A stretch of 64,000 nt of DNA from Flavobacterium sp. CBA20B-1 (GCF_028473145.1 NZ_CP092370.1:124001-188000), one strand, 5' to 3'. Numbered from the stretch's first letter, positions 28,564 through 37,503 are shown. The notes: generated by a model not told the origin, from the sequence alone. Numbers and translations: made by a program.

Positions 28564-29539
28564 ACCCGTAGTGCATTATATAAAAAGTTGCTCAAGATAC
28601 AAAAAAGTAGTATATTGTATTGACTGACAATCAAATACAATCATGAGCAACTTAGAAGCAAGTTACAAATTAATTTTGAAGGAATTGCGGAAAATTTCGG
28701 AAAAAGAGAATTTATATTTTAAACCAATAAAGCCTAAACTATCTGATATTGAATTAATTAGTTTAATAATCTTGTCAGAATTTAAATCGATTGATTCTGA
28801 ACATCAGCTATTTAGAGAAATTAAGGGTTTTGAAATTGAATCTAAAATTGAGCGAAGTGTTTACAACAGAAGAAAAAGAAAATTATTTCCATTTATCGAA
28901 GAAATCAGAATGAAAATGGTAAAAAAATTTAATGAGTTTGAAAACTATTTTGTGGTCGATAGTATGCCCTTGGAAGTGTGTAAAATAACACGTTCTTCCA
29001 GAAGTAAAATATGTAAGGAGGTCGATTATGCCATTCCCAACAAGGGATTTTGTGCTTCACAAAATTTACATTTTTATGGCTATAAATTACACGCTGTTTG
29101 CTCAATTTCTGGTGTTTTTCAAAGTTTTGATTTATCTCCTGCCTCTGTCCACGATATTCATTATTTGCAGGATATAAGAAAGCAAATGTCTGATTGTGTT
29201 TTACTTGGAGATAAAGGTTATCTTTCACAAACCATTCAACTTGATTTATTTAACCAGGTCAATATCCAATTAGAAACTCCGAAAAGAAAAAATCAAAAAG
29301 GTTATAAACCTCAATTTTATCATTTCAAAAAATATAGAAAAAGAATTGAAACTCTGTTCTCACAATTGTGTGACCAATTTATGATTAGAAGAAATTACGC
29401 AAAGACCTTTGAAGGATTTAAAACAAGAATTCTGGCTAAAATTACAACACTGACAACTATTCAATATTTGAATAAATTTGTGTTTAATAGAAATATTAAC
29501 AACCTAAAAATTAATCTCGTTTAATAATGCACCAGGGGT
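28564..29539 (+). mobile_element. IS982-family element, intact inner copy
   Basis: A complete 976-bp element with imperfect terminal inverted repeats (ACCC[G/C]T[A/G]GTGCATTAT) and an 8-bp target duplication, TTAGTTTA. Both are in the range known for IS982. It carries one uninterrupted transposase gene in the same orientation as the element it entered. Being inserted within the outer copy, it is the younger of the two. Confidence 0.95.
28643..29524 (+). CDS. IS982-family transposase (intact)
   Basis: A 293-residue DDE transposase. The N-terminal third (residues 1-95) is helical and basic and presumably binds the ends. The catalytic core starts with YFVVDSMPLEVCK (first Asp, about residue 104) and continues with KLHAVCSISGVFQSFDLSPASVHD and LLGDKGYLSQ (second Asp, about residue 197). 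The acidic residue of RKRIETLFSQLCDQF near residue 240 is the third. The protein fills nearly the whole IS with 79 bp before its start. It reads through without frameshift, so the copy is probably still mobile. Confidence 0.93.
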   Translation: MSNLEASYKLILKELRKISEKENLYFKPIKPKLSDIELISLIILSEFKSIDSEHQLFREIKGFEIESKIERSVYNRRKRKLFPFIEEIRMKMVKKFNEFENYFVVDSMPLEVCKITRSSRSKICKEVDYAIPNKGFCASQNLHFYGYKLHAVCSISGVFQSFDLSPASVHDIHYLQDIRKQMSDCVLLGDKGYLSQTIQLDLFNQVNIQLETPKRKNQKGYKPQFYHFKKYRKRIETLFSQLCDQFMIRRNYAKTFEGFKTRILAKITTLTTIQYLNKFVFNRNINNLKINLV

Positions 29540-30369
29540 TTAGTTTAATAATCTTGTCAGAATTTAAATCGATTGATTCTGAACATCAGCTATTTAGAGA
29601 AATTAAGGGTTTTGAAATTGAATCTAAAATTGAGCGAAGTGTTTACAACAGAAGAAAAAGAAAATTATTTCCATTTATCGAAGAAATCAGAATGAAAATG
29701 GTAAAAAAATTTAATGAGTTTGAAAACTATTTTGTGGTCGATAGTATGCCCTTGGAAGTGTGTAAAATAACACGTTCTTCCAGAAGTAAAATATGTAAGG
29801 AGGTCGATTATGCCATTCCCAACAAGGGATTTTGTGCTTCACAAAATTTACATTTTTATGGCTATAAATTACACGCTGTTTGCTCAATTTCTGGTGTTTT
29901 TCAAAGTTTTGATTTATCTCCTGCCTCTGTCCACGATATTCATTATTTGCAGGATATAAGAAAGCAAATGTCTGATTGTGTTTTACTTGGAGATAAAGGT
30001 TATCTTTCACAAACCATTCAACTTGATTTATTTAACCAGGTCAATATCCAATTAGAAACTCCGAAAAGAAAAAATCAAAAAGGTTATAAACCTCAATTTT
30101 ATCATTTCAAAAAATATAGAAAAAGAATTGAAACTCTGTTCTCACAATTGTGTGACCAATTTATGATTAGAAGAAGTTACGCAAAGACCTTTGAAGGATT
30201 TTAAAAAAGAATTCTGGCTAAAATTACAACACTGACAACTATTCAATATTTGAATAAATTTGTGTTTAATAGAAATATTAACAACCTAAAAATTAATCTC
30301 GTTTAATAATGCACCAGGGGTTAAGGAATATAACAACTTAAATAATTAATAATATTACCGAAATATCTG

Positions 30370-30377
30370 TAAATTTG
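30370..30377 (+). promoter_or_regulatory. -7-like element directly before the DAHP synthase gene
   Basis: TAAATTTG fits TAnnTTTG exactly but lies only 5 bp from the ATG at 30382. Used as a promoter it would give a leaderless or nearly leaderless mRNA. No TTG is seen at the usual -33 spacing; that region is now only 40 bp from the IS end. Confidence 0.45.
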
Positions 30378-30381
30378 TAAT

Positions 30382-31464
30382 ATGACAAAAGTGAACGAAA
30401 AAGCTTTGTGGTTTAAAGAATTATCGGGCAATAACCCTTTATTAATCGCAGGTCCGTGCAGTGCAGAAACACCTGATCAAGTGCTTCAAATTGCGCATGA
30501 AATAAAAAATACCGCAACTGTTTTCCGTGCTGGTATCTGGAAACCACGAACACGTCCAGGCGGTTTTGAGGGTGTTGGTGCTATTGGTTTAAAATGGTTG
30601 CAACAAGTAAAGGCAGAGACTGGAATGCTTTTGGCTACCGAAGTTGCCACTGCAGAGCATGTGGAATTGGCATTAGCCCACGGTATCGATGTGCTGTGGA
30701 TTGGTGCAAGAACCACTGTGAATCCTTTTGCGGTGCAAGAAATTGCCGATGCGTTGCAGGGAACCGATAAAATCGTTTTTATAAAAAATCCAGTAAATCC
30801 TGATTTAAGCCTTTGGATTGGTGGTTTTGAGCGTTTACAGAATGCCGGAATTCAAAAATTAGGGTTTATCCACCGCGGATTTTCAAGCTATGAAAAAGTA
30901 AAATACCGCAATACACCCGAATGGCAAATTCCTATTGATTTACAGATTCGCTTTCCGGAAATTCCATTGATTAATGATCCATCGCACATCACGGGAAATC
31001 GCGATTTGATTGAACAAGTAGCTCAAAAAGCTTTGGATCTAAATTTCGACGGATTGATGATTGAAACGCATTGCACACCCGATTTAGCATGGAGTGATGC
31101 CGCACAACAAGTAACTCCGGCGCAATTAATTGCCATTGTTTCAAATTTAGTGCAGCGCGATTTAGTGAACGAAGAAGATTCGTATGTACACGAAATGCAA
31201 CTTTTTAGAACCCGAATTGATGAAATTGATACTCAAATTTTACGTTTATTAAAAGATCGCATGCAAATTGCCGATGAAATAGGAATGCTTAAAAAAGCCA
31301 AAAACGTAGCCGTTTTGCAACCAGAACGCTGGCAAGAAGTATTAATAAAAATGAGTCGCGAAGGCAAGGAAAATAAATTGGGCGAAGCATTCATCACCTC
31401 ATTATTCAAGGCAATACACGATGAAAGCATCACCAGACAAGACCATATAATCAACAGAAAATAG
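30382..31464 (+). CDS. 3-deoxy-7-phosphoheptulonate synthase / chorismate mutase fusion
   Basis: A 360-residue bifunctional enzyme. Residues 1-265 are a type I-beta (AroG/KDO8P-like) DAHP synthase: LLIAGPCSAET, FRAGIWKPRTRPGGFEG, NPVNPDLSLWIGG and DPSHITGNRDL. Residues 270-360 are a type II chorismate mutase (MQLFRTRIDEIDTQILRLLKDRMQIADEIGMLKK). The synthase makes the first intermediate of the shikimate pathway; the mutase makes prephenate. In related genomes this gene usually follows prephenate dehydratase and dehydrogenase genes; here two nested IS elements lie 60 bp upstream instead. aroA, another step of the pathway, is 3.6 kb downstream. Confidence 0.95.
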   Translation: MTKVNEKALWFKELSGNNPLLIAGPCSAETPDQVLQIAHEIKNTATVFRAGIWKPRTRPGGFEGVGAIGLKWLQQVKAETGMLLATEVATAEHVELALAHGIDVLWIGARTTVNPFAVQEIADALQGTDKIVFIKNPVNPDLSLWIGGFERLQNAGIQKLGFIHRGFSSYEKVKYRNTPEWQIPIDLQIRFPEIPLINDPSHITGNRDLIEQVAQKALDLNFDGLMIETHCTPDLAWSDAAQQVTPAQLIAIVSNLVQRDLVNEEDSYVHEMQLFRTRIDEIDTQILRLLKDRMQIADEIGMLKKAKNVAVLQPERWQEVLIKMSREGKENKLGEAFITSLFKAIHDESITRQDHIINRK

Positions 31465-31519
31465 CAGTTTTAAAAATCAAAAAAAAGTTGTAATATAGCC
31501 AACTAAAATTTTTAAAAAA

Positions 31520-32041
31520 ATGAAAAAAATCTTGATGCTTGTTGTTTTATTGGTAACAACAATTGTTAATGCGCAAACAGATGCGGTTAAAAAACATAAT
31601 GGAGAAACACTTCAAGGGAAAGTGCTTAGAAATGAAGAGTACACAATTACCTTTGTTTACGATGGTGAAGAAGCAGAAAACGTGATTAGTAAATATGCAA
31701 TTGAAAAGATTGTATATGGAAAAAGCGGAAGAGTAGAAGAGATGACAGAAAAAATTGTAGTATCTTCCGAAGACGATTGGGAAAAAGTAGTGATATTAGA
31801 AGACAAAGCTTACATTGCAGGATTGAAGAAAGTAGATGAACTTAGAGGTAAAACAAGCTTAATTAATTATCACAGCGGAAACACAGGTGATAGAAAAGCC
31901 GAAAAAAAATTAAAAATGGCGGCTGCTAAAGAAGGTTGCCCCTTTGTATTAATGACTTCAGACAAATCTACTGTTGGTGCCAATTCAAATGCTTTAGGAG
32001 GTTCTCAAAACATTAAAAAAGGAATTGGTTACAAATACTAA
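31520..32041 (+). CDS. Exported protein of unknown function
   Basis: A 173-residue product with a signal peptide ending VNAQ (residues 1-19). The mature part begins with a small beta-domain, DAVKKHNGETLQGKVLRNEEYTITFVYDGEEAENVISKYAIEKIVYGKSG, which resembles the SH3-like domains that recur in Bacteroidota periplasmic proteins. The C-terminal half has KAEKKLKMAAAKEGCPFVLMTSDKSTVGANSNALGG, a motif of a YDGEE-to-ATP-like DUF4156/lipoprotein kind, not firmly identified. A terminator follows at 32065. Confidence 0.7.
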   Translation: MKKILMLVVLLVTTIVNAQTDAVKKHNGETLQGKVLRNEEYTITFVYDGEEAENVISKYAIEKIVYGKSGRVEEMTEKIVVSSEDDWEKVVILEDKAYIAGLKKVDELRGKTSLINYHSGNTGDRKAEKKLKMAAAKEGCPFVLMTSDKSTVGANSNALGGSQNIKKGIGYKY

Positions 32042-32064
32042 TATACGATTTCAATAATTATATA

Positions 32065-32088
32065 AAGACTGCATGGCAGTCTTTTTTT
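32065..32088 (+). terminator. Rho-independent terminator
   Basis: AAGACTGC / GCAGTCTT around ATG with a T7 tail. Confidence 0.88.
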
Positions 32089-32219
32089 GTTGCCAAATTT
32101 CATTCGATTCCAACAAAATATATCTGAAAACAGTACAATTATCAATCTAAAATGGCTGCTTATTTGTATCAGGATTGATTTAAATAGAAACAGAATAAGT
32201 GTTGTTTATTTAGAAATAG

Positions 32220-32227
32220 TATATTTG
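32220..32227 (+). promoter_or_regulatory. -7 promoter element of the rsgA operon
   Basis: TATATTTG, an exact TAnnTTTG match, lies 28 bp before the rsgA ATG. A TTG at 32202-32204 is 15 nt upstream, a little close for a standard -33 element. Confidence 0.5.
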
Positions 32228-32254
32228 TGAAAATTCTAAATTGTATCTTAAAAA

Positions 32255-33220
32255 ATGACCGGAATTGTTTATAAATCTACAGGCAGTTGGTACACCGTAA
32301 AAGCGGATACCAATGTTTTTTATGAATGTAGAATTAAAGGAAAATTTAGAATGCAAGGTATTAAAAGTACCAACCCAATTGCTGTTGGCGACAAGGTAGA
32401 TTTTGAGTTAGACAACACTGCCGATACCGTCACAGGCATCATCACCACAATTCACGAGCGCAAAAACTACTTAATTCGCAAATCGGTAAACTTGTCTAAG
32501 CAGGTTCATATCATTGCATCAAACATAGATTTGCTTTTTATTTTGGTTACGATTGATAATCCCGTTACCACCACCAGTTTTATCGACCGTTTGTTGGTAA
32601 CAGCCGAAGCATATGATATTGAAGCGGTTTTGGTTTTTAATAAAGTAGATACTTTTTCAGAAGAAACTCTGAATGATCAATTGTATTTGCAATATATATA
32701 TGAAAGTATTGGCTATAGATGCTTGCGGGTTTCGGCTGTAGAGGACAAAGGTTTAGAAAAGTTAAAAGCAGAAATGACTGATAAAGTTTCCATGTTTACT
32801 GGTCATTCGGGTGTAGGGAAATCTACATTGGTGAATGCTTTGGAACCGGGTTTGAATTTAAAAACAAAAGAAATTTCCGAACAGCACCAACAAGGACAGC
32901 ACACCACCACTTTTGCCGAAATGTATGATTTAAGTTTTAATGCAAAAATTATTGATACACCCGGAATTCGCGGTTTTGGAATCGTAGATATGGAACCACA
33001 AGAAGTGGGCGATTATTTCCCGGAGTTTTTTAAATTAAAAGATCAATGCAAGTTCAACAATTGTTTGCATAGAGAAGAACCATATTGTGCGGTAAAAGAC
33101 GCATTAGATAACGATGAAATTTCATGGTCGCGTTATAAAAGCTACATCCAAATTTTAGAGGGTGATGAAGACAATTACCGAACCGACGTGTATGGCAACG
33201 GAAAAAAAACCGACGAATAA
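32255..33220 (+). CDS. rsgA: Ribosome small subunit-dependent GTPase A
   Basis: RsgA is a circularly permuted GTPase that helps mature the 30S subunit. The 321 residues show an N-terminal OB fold (1-80), then motifs in permuted order: G4 FNKVD near 130, G1 GHSGVGKST at 183-191, and G3 DTPGIRGFG near 234. The C-terminal zinc knuckle is CKFNNCLHREEPYC. Length and order are canonical. The next gene (dtd) begins directly after the stop codon with no gap. Confidence 0.97.
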   Translation: MTGIVYKSTGSWYTVKADTNVFYECRIKGKFRMQGIKSTNPIAVGDKVDFELDNTADTVTGIITTIHERKNYLIRKSVNLSKQVHIIASNIDLLFILVTIDNPVTTTSFIDRLLVTAEAYDIEAVLVFNKVDTFSEETLNDQLYLQYIYESIGYRCLRVSAVEDKGLEKLKAEMTDKVSMFTGHSGVGKSTLVNALEPGLNLKTKEISEQHQQGQHTTTFAEMYDLSFNAKIIDTPGIRGFGIVDMEPQEVGDYFPEFFKLKDQCKFNNCLHREEPYCAVKDALDNDEISWSRYKSYIQILEGDEDNYRTDVYGNGKKTDE

Positions 33221-33673
33221 ATGAGAGCAGTAATTCAAAGAGTTTCGCAAGCTTCGGTAACCATAAACAATGAAAAAGTAGCCAATATTGGTTTAGGATT
33301 ATTGATTTTAGTCGGAATTGAAGATGCCGATACGCAAGATGATATTGATTGGTTAACTGCAAAAATTGCCCAACTACGTATTTTTAACGATGAAAATGAA
33401 GTAATGAATAAATCGGTTAAAGATGTAAATGGAGATATCATTGTCGTAAGTCAGTTTACCTTGCATGCATCAACCAAAAAAGGCAACCGACCTTCTTATC
33501 TTAAAGCATCAAAACCACCTATCGCCATTCCGTTATACGAAGCTTTTATTAAATCGATTGAAAAATCAGTAGGAAAAAAGGTTCAAACCGGACAATTTGG
33601 TGCAGATATGAAAGTAAGCCTTATAAACGATGGACCTGTTACCATAATCATTGATACCAAGAATAAAGAATAA
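33221..33673 (+). CDS. dtd: D-aminoacyl-tRNA deacylase
   Basis: DTD removes D-amino acids (and Gly from tRNA-Ala) misattached to tRNA. The 150 residues contain SQFTLHA and NDGPVT, the two active-site motifs, with the cis Gly-Pro of GPVT. MRAVIQRVSQASVTI is the standard N-terminus. It directly abuts rsgA (0 bp) and its stop overlaps the next start by one base. Confidence 0.97.
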   Translation: MRAVIQRVSQASVTINNEKVANIGLGLLILVGIEDADTQDDIDWLTAKIAQLRIFNDENEVMNKSVKDVNGDIIVVSQFTLHASTKKGNRPSYLKASKPPIAIPLYEAFIKSIEKSVGKKVQTGQFGADMKVSLINDGPVTIIIDTKNKE

Positions 33674-33870
33674 TGCTAAAAAAACTCTTTTTATATACCT
33701 TAATATATATTGTAGTTTCATTTTTAATGAGTTATAATGAAATTCAATGCGCCTTAAACGGCGAAGAATTGTGCTGGTATAATTTAATAGGTAAATATTT
33801 AATTTTTTTATTACTACTTTATATATATGATCGATTAATAAAACCACGAATTTTTAAAAAACAGAATTAA
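33673..33870 (+). CDS. Small two-helix membrane protein
   Basis: A 65-residue protein with helices at about residues 4-20 (KLFLYTLIYIVVSFLM) and 40-55 (LIGKYLIFLLLLYIYD), a Cys- and Trp-containing loop between them, and a basic tail. Its start shares the A of the dtd stop (TAATG), and the mazG-like gene follows after 7 bp, so it is co-transcribed with both. The function is unknown. The tight coupling is the best evidence that it is real. Confidence 0.6.
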   Translation: MLKKLFLYTLIYIVVSFLMSYNEIQCALNGEELCWYNLIGKYLIFLLLLYIYDRLIKPRIFKKQN

Positions 33871-33877
33871 TTATAAT

Positions 33878-34204
33878 ATGAACATTAAAAACGCACAACT
33901 CGAAGTTGACAATTGGATAAAAGAACACGGTGTTCGTTATTTCAACGAACTAACAAATATGGCACAACTTACAGAAGAAGTAGGAGAGGTAGCCCGAATT
34001 ATTGCCCGCAGATATGGCGAACAATCTGAAAAAGAAAGCGATAAAAACAAAGATTTAGGCGAAGAATTGGCTGATGTGGTTTTTGTAGTGTTGTGTTTGG
34101 CAAATCAAACGGGTGTAAACTTGCAGGAAGCTTTCGATAAAAAAATGGATTTAAAAACCAACCGCGACCACGACCGTCATCACAACAATCAAAAGCTAAA
34201 ATAA
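33878..34204 (+). CDS. MazG-like nucleotide pyrophosphohydrolase
   Basis: A 108-residue single-domain all-alpha NTP pyrophosphohydrolase. The metal-binding motif is EEVGEVARIIARRYGEQ followed by LGEELADVVFVVLCLAN, that is, an EExxE then ExxD arrangement. The family removes pyrophosphate from (d)NTPs, often non-canonical ones. At 108 residues it is a short MazG/iMazG-type form. It is the last gene of the rsgA-dtd operon. Confidence 0.88.
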   Translation: MNIKNAQLEVDNWIKEHGVRYFNELTNMAQLTEEVGEVARIIARRYGEQSEKESDKNKDLGEELADVVFVVLCLANQTGVNLQEAFDKKMDLKTNRDHDRHHNNQKLK

Positions 34205-34313
34205 AATTTTCTTTCTTTAAAAAAGGAGTAATTGTTGCTAAAAAACGTGTACTATAAATATGTTATTTTGCGCCCATATTGCAAAAAAATATCAATTTAT
34301 TTAAAAAACAGAA

Positions 34314-34321
34314 TACATTTG
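34314..34321 (+). promoter_or_regulatory. -7 promoter element of the outer-membrane protein gene
   Basis: TACATTTG, an exact TAnnTTTG match, lies 24 bp before the ATG at 34346. I see no TTG at the ideal distance. Confidence 0.5.
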
Positions 34322-34345
34322 CACCAAATTTAAAAAAAGAAAAAA

Positions 34346-34942
34346 ATGAAAAAAATCATGTTAATGTTGGCAATTGCTGTAACAGGTATGGCAAATGCAC
34401 AAGAAGGAACTATTTTAGTGGGCGGTAATGTTGGAATTACTTCTGAAAAAGTGGGAGATAATAAATATTCAACATTTGAATTTTCACCAACAGTTGGTTA
34501 CCAATTCAACGAAAACATGACGGTTGGTTTACAAGCGTCTATTGCAAATTCAAAAGACGAAACATCTACGATGGTTGGTACAACTACTTCAGTTTCAGAA
34601 TACACAGAAAACATGTTCAAAATCGGTGCATTTTATCGTTACACACAACCGTTAAGCGATTTATTTGCTGTTTTTGCTGATGTTTCTGCTGGTTACCAAA
34701 CAGCTAAAGCAGAAAACACCGTTACTGGAATGCCTGCAACATCATTAAAAGCAAATGGTTTTTACGCGGGGATTACTCCAGCTTTGTTTATCAACATGAA
34801 AAACAGCTTTGGTTTAAACTTCTCAATCGGCGGTCTTCAATACAACTCAATGACAACTGATACTACACCATCTGTAAAATCATCTGGTTTTGATTTCAAC
34901 TTTGGAAAAACGGTAAACATTGGTATTTCTAAAAACTTTTAA
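34346..34942 (+). CDS. Outer-membrane beta-barrel protein
   Basis: A 198-residue exported protein. The signal peptide is residues 1-18 (...GMANAQ). The rest has the alternating polarity of an eight-stranded barrel of the OmpA/OprF-like type: EGTILVGGNVGITSE, FEFSPTVGYQFNENMTVGLQASIAN, MFKIGAFYRY, FAVFADVSAGYQTA, GFYAGITPALFINMKNSFGLNFSIGGLQY, and a final strand ending in F (KTVNIGISKNF), as required for BAM assembly. There is no peptidoglycan-binding domain. It has its own promoter and terminator. Confidence 0.88.
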   Translation: MKKIMLMLAIAVTGMANAQEGTILVGGNVGITSEKVGDNKYSTFEFSPTVGYQFNENMTVGLQASIANSKDETSTMVGTTTSVSEYTENMFKIGAFYRYTQPLSDLFAVFADVSAGYQTAKAENTVTGMPATSLKANGFYAGITPALFINMKNSFGLNFSIGGLQYNSMTTDTTPSVKSSGFDFNFGKTVNIGISKNF

Positions 34943-34969
34943 TACCTAATTGCAATTAATAAAACAGAA

Positions 34970-34997
34970 AATCGGGCTATTTGCCCGATTTTTTTTG
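34970..34997 (+). terminator. Rho-independent terminator
   Basis: AATCGGGC / GCCCGATT around TATTT with an eight-T tail. Confidence 0.9.
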
Positions 34998-35042
34998 TAA
35001 ATAGTTTAGTATTTTTGGTTAAAATTACGCTACACAAAAGCT

Positions 35043-36269
35043 ATGTACAACCTCTTGCTCCATAAAAGTGAATTTATAAGTAATCGGGAAATCATCATTT
35101 CGGGTTCTAAATCCGAAACCAATAGATTGCTTTTGCTTCAAGCATTGTATCCAAATCTAAAAATTGAAAATGCATCCAATTCAGACGATTCAGAAGTAAT
35201 GAAAAATGCTTTGCAGGCAGTTGGAACATCAAACGAAATCAATGTGCATCATGCCGGTACAGCCATGCGCTTTTTAACAGCCTATTTTGCAATTCAAGAA
35301 GGGGTAGAAGTAGTGCTTTCAGGATCAAGCAGAATGCACCAACGGCCAATTAAAATTTTGGTCGAAGCCCTTAAACAGTTAGGATGCGATATTTCCTATT
35401 TAAAAGATGACGGTTTTCCGCCCTTACAAATAATCGGCAGAAAAATTCATAGCAATAAAGTTTTAATTGATGCCAATGTAAGCAGCCAATACATTACCTC
35501 GCTAATGCTGATTGGGGCAAGTTTACCAAACGGACTCGAAATAGCATTAAAAGGCACTGTTACGTCTATTCCGTATATAAAAATGACACTTTCGGTGTTG
35601 CAAGCATTAGGAATTAAAGCATCATTTCACGATAATATCATAAAAATTCCATTTACCGAAAAACTTGCAAAAGATACGTTTACGGTAGAATCAGATTGGT
35701 CTTCGGCATCGTATTTTTATAGTTTTATTGCCTTATCAAAAACCGATACGCAAATTACATTGGGATATTTCAAGCAGCACAGTTTGCAAGGCGATGCCAA
35801 TTTGGCTGAAATCTATCAAAAATTTGGAGTTCAGACCACATTTGAAGACCAAAAGATGATCCTTACAAAAATTGAAAATCCATCCATAAAACATATAAAA
35901 CTGCATTTGAATGATGCACCCGATATTGCCCAAACCATCATTGTAACTTGCTTGGGATTAGGTATTACCTGCGATTTAACAGGTTTACATACCCTAAAAA
36001 TCAAGGAAACCGATCGATTGCAAGCGTTGAAAAACGAGTTAACGAAATTCGGTGCAGAAGTTTTCATTTCTGTTGATACCATTCAGTTAACGAATTCTAT
36101 AACTTTTCAAAATCATTGTATCGCTATAGAAACCTATCAAGACCACCGCATGGCAATGGCATTTGCACCATTAGCTTTAAAACAATCTTTAGAAATTAAA
36201 AATGCCGAAGTTGTTTCAAAATCATATCCCGATTTTTGGAGCGATATTAAGAGTTGTTTAAAAGGTTGA
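35043..36269 (+). CDS. aroA: 3-phosphoshikimate 1-carboxyvinyltransferase (EPSP synthase)
   Basis: AroA joins PEP to shikimate 3-phosphate. The 408 residues show the expected motifs: ISGSKSETNRLLLLQAL, HAGTAMRFLTAYFA, SSRMHQRPIKILVEALKQLG, SSQYITSLMLIGASL, KETDRLQALKNELTKFGAEV and DHRMAMAFAPLAL. The length is slightly short of the 425-430 residues of E. coli but normal for Bacteroidota. The glyphosate-sensing loop is GTAMR as in sensitive enzymes. It shares a pathway with the DAHP synthase fusion 3.6 kb upstream. Confidence 0.96.
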   Translation: MYNLLLHKSEFISNREIIISGSKSETNRLLLLQALYPNLKIENASNSDDSEVMKNALQAVGTSNEINVHHAGTAMRFLTAYFAIQEGVEVVLSGSSRMHQRPIKILVEALKQLGCDISYLKDDGFPPLQIIGRKIHSNKVLIDANVSSQYITSLMLIGASLPNGLEIALKGTVTSIPYIKMTLSVLQALGIKASFHDNIIKIPFTEKLAKDTFTVESDWSSASYFYSFIALSKTDTQITLGYFKQHSLQGDANLAEIYQKFGVQTTFEDQKMILTKIENPSIKHIKLHLNDAPDIAQTIIVTCLGLGITCDLTGLHTLKIKETDRLQALKNELTKFGAEVFISVDTIQLTNSITFQNHCIAIETYQDHRMAMAFAPLALKQSLEIKNAEVVSKSYPDFWSDIKSCLKG

Positions 36270-36314
36270 TAATCAACAATTTGTTTTTGTTTTTTAAAAT
36301 ATATCGGTATTTAC

Positions 36315-36346
36315 TTGACAAAGGCTATCTGCAAGTCGTATATTTG
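36315..36346 (+). promoter_or_regulatory. Bacteroidota-type promoter of queA
   Basis: TTG at 36315-36317, 21 nt, then TATATTTG at 36339-36346, giving a leader of about 40 nt. Confidence 0.68.
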
Positions 36347-36393
36347 CACACTTAATTTTTTTGATTAAGCGCAACTAAAACGGACTTTTTTGT

Positions 36394-37443
36394 ATGAAGT
36401 TATCAAATTTTAATTTTAATTTACCAACCGAATTATTAGCAGAATTTCCTGCTGAAAACCGCGATGAATCTCGCTTAATGGTAGTAAACCGCAAAACAGG
36501 TACCATTGAACACAAGTTGTTCAAAGATTTAATCGATTATTTCGATGAAGGCGATGTAATGGTTCTAAACAACACCAAAGTTTTTCCGGCACGTTTGTAT
36601 GGTAATAAAGAAAAAACCGGTGCACGTATCGAAGTGTTCTTATTGCGCGAATTAAATTCAGAGCAACGCCTTTGGGATGTTTTAGTAGATCCAGCCCGAA
36701 AAATTCGTATAGGAAATAAATTATATTTTGGCGATGATGATTCATTAGTAGCCGAAGTGATTGATAACACCACATCGCGCGGACGTACCCTACGCTTTTT
36801 GTACGATGGTTCGTATGAAGAATTTCGTTTAAAATTACGCGAATTAGGAGAAACTCCCATACCAAAATACATCAACCGCGATGTAACCCCAGAAGACGAA
36901 GACCGTTACCAAACCATTTATGCAACCGAAGAAGGCGCCGTAGCAGCACCCACAGCAGGTTTGCACTTTTCTAAGCATTTATTAAAAAGATTAGAAATAA
37001 AAGGCATTGATTTTGCAAAAATCACGCTGCATATAGGTTTAGGAACCTTTAACCCGGTGGAAGTAGAAGATTTATCAAAACACAAAATGGATTCAGAGGA
37101 ATTAATCATTACCCAAGAAGCCTGTGATGTGGTAAACAACGCAAAAGCTAAAAAAAGTAAAGTTTGTGCCGTAGGTACCACCTCTATGCGTGCCTTAGAA
37201 AGCTCTGTTTCATCGAGCCACACACTAAATCCATACCAAGGTTGGACCAACAAGTTCATCTTTCCACCATACGATTTCAGCATAGCCGATTGTATGATAA
37301 CCAACTTCCACATGCCCAAATCAACCTTATTAATGATGATTTCTGCATTTACAGGTCACGATTTAATGATGAAGGCATACGACGAAGCCGTAAAAGAAGG
37401 ATATAAATTTTATTCGTATGGTGATGCCATGCTAATTTTATAG
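36394..37443 (+). CDS. queA: S-adenosylmethionine:tRNA ribosyltransferase-isomerase
   Basis: QueA adds the ribosyl part of SAM to preQ1 in tRNA, giving epoxyqueuosine. The 349 residues start [31 protein letters not shown] and contain [41 protein letters not shown] and [11 protein letters not shown], all typical of QueA. Length is normal. It has its own promoter and a terminator directly downstream, after which the repeat-rich island begins. Confidence 0.97.
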   Translation: MKLSNFNFNLPTELLAEFPAENRDESRLMVVNRKTGTIEHKLFKDLIDYFDEGDVMVLNNTKVFPARLYGNKEKTGARIEVFLLRELNSEQRLWDVLVDPARKIRIGNKLYFGDDDSLVAEVIDNTTSRGRTLRFLYDGSYEEFRLKLRELGETPIPKYINRDVTPEDEDRYQTIYATEEGAVAAPTAGLHFSKHLLKRLEIKGIDFAKITLHIGLGTFNPVEVEDLSKHKMDSEELIITQEACDVVNNAKAKKSKVCAVGTTSMRALESSVSSSHTLNPYQGWTNKFIFPPYDFSIADCMITNFHMPKSTLLMMISAFTGHDLMMKAYDEAVKEGYKFYSYGDAMLIL

Positions 37444-37473
37444 TTTTTTTATTTAGTTATATAGTTAAAAGAG

Positions 37474-37503
37474 AACTCATCTGGCAATCAGGTGAGTTTT
37501 TTT
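37474..37503 (+). terminator. Rho-independent terminator after queA
   Basis: AACTCATCTG / CAGGTGAGTT (one G-T pair) around GCAAT with a T7 tail. Confidence 0.88.

Larger units (their letters stand above)
28441..30306 (+). pseudogene. IS982 transposase of the outer copy, split and nonsense-mutated
   Basis: The reading frame begins at 28441 with the same N-terminus as the intact transposase (MSNLEASYKLILKELRKISE) and is cut at base 28563 by the inner IS, leaving 41 native codons followed by 19 codons read into the IS end. It resumes at 29548 and then hits TAA after KTFEGF at 30204 because AAA changed to TAA. The rest up to 30306 corresponds to the normal C-terminus. It cannot give a functional transposase on its own. 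Confidence 0.93.
28362..30321 (+). mobile_element. IS982-family element, outer copy, interrupted by a second copy
   Basis: The outer copy is 976 bp when the inner copy and one 8-bp duplication are removed (28362-28563 plus 29548-30321). Its ends are ACCCGTAGTGCATTAT on the left and the inverse of ACCCCTGGTGCATTAT on the right. An 8-bp duplication TAAGGAAT brackets it. The transposase is split by the inner copy and also carries a nonsense change near its 3' end. Base for base the two copies are almost the same; the differences I see are one Asn to Ser codon and two bases that create the stop. Confidence 0.95.

Noticed and set aside
28362..30321. Composite transposon carrying host genes between two IS copies
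   Set aside because: The second copy is inside the first, with nothing but transposase sequence between the ends; both target duplications are intact.
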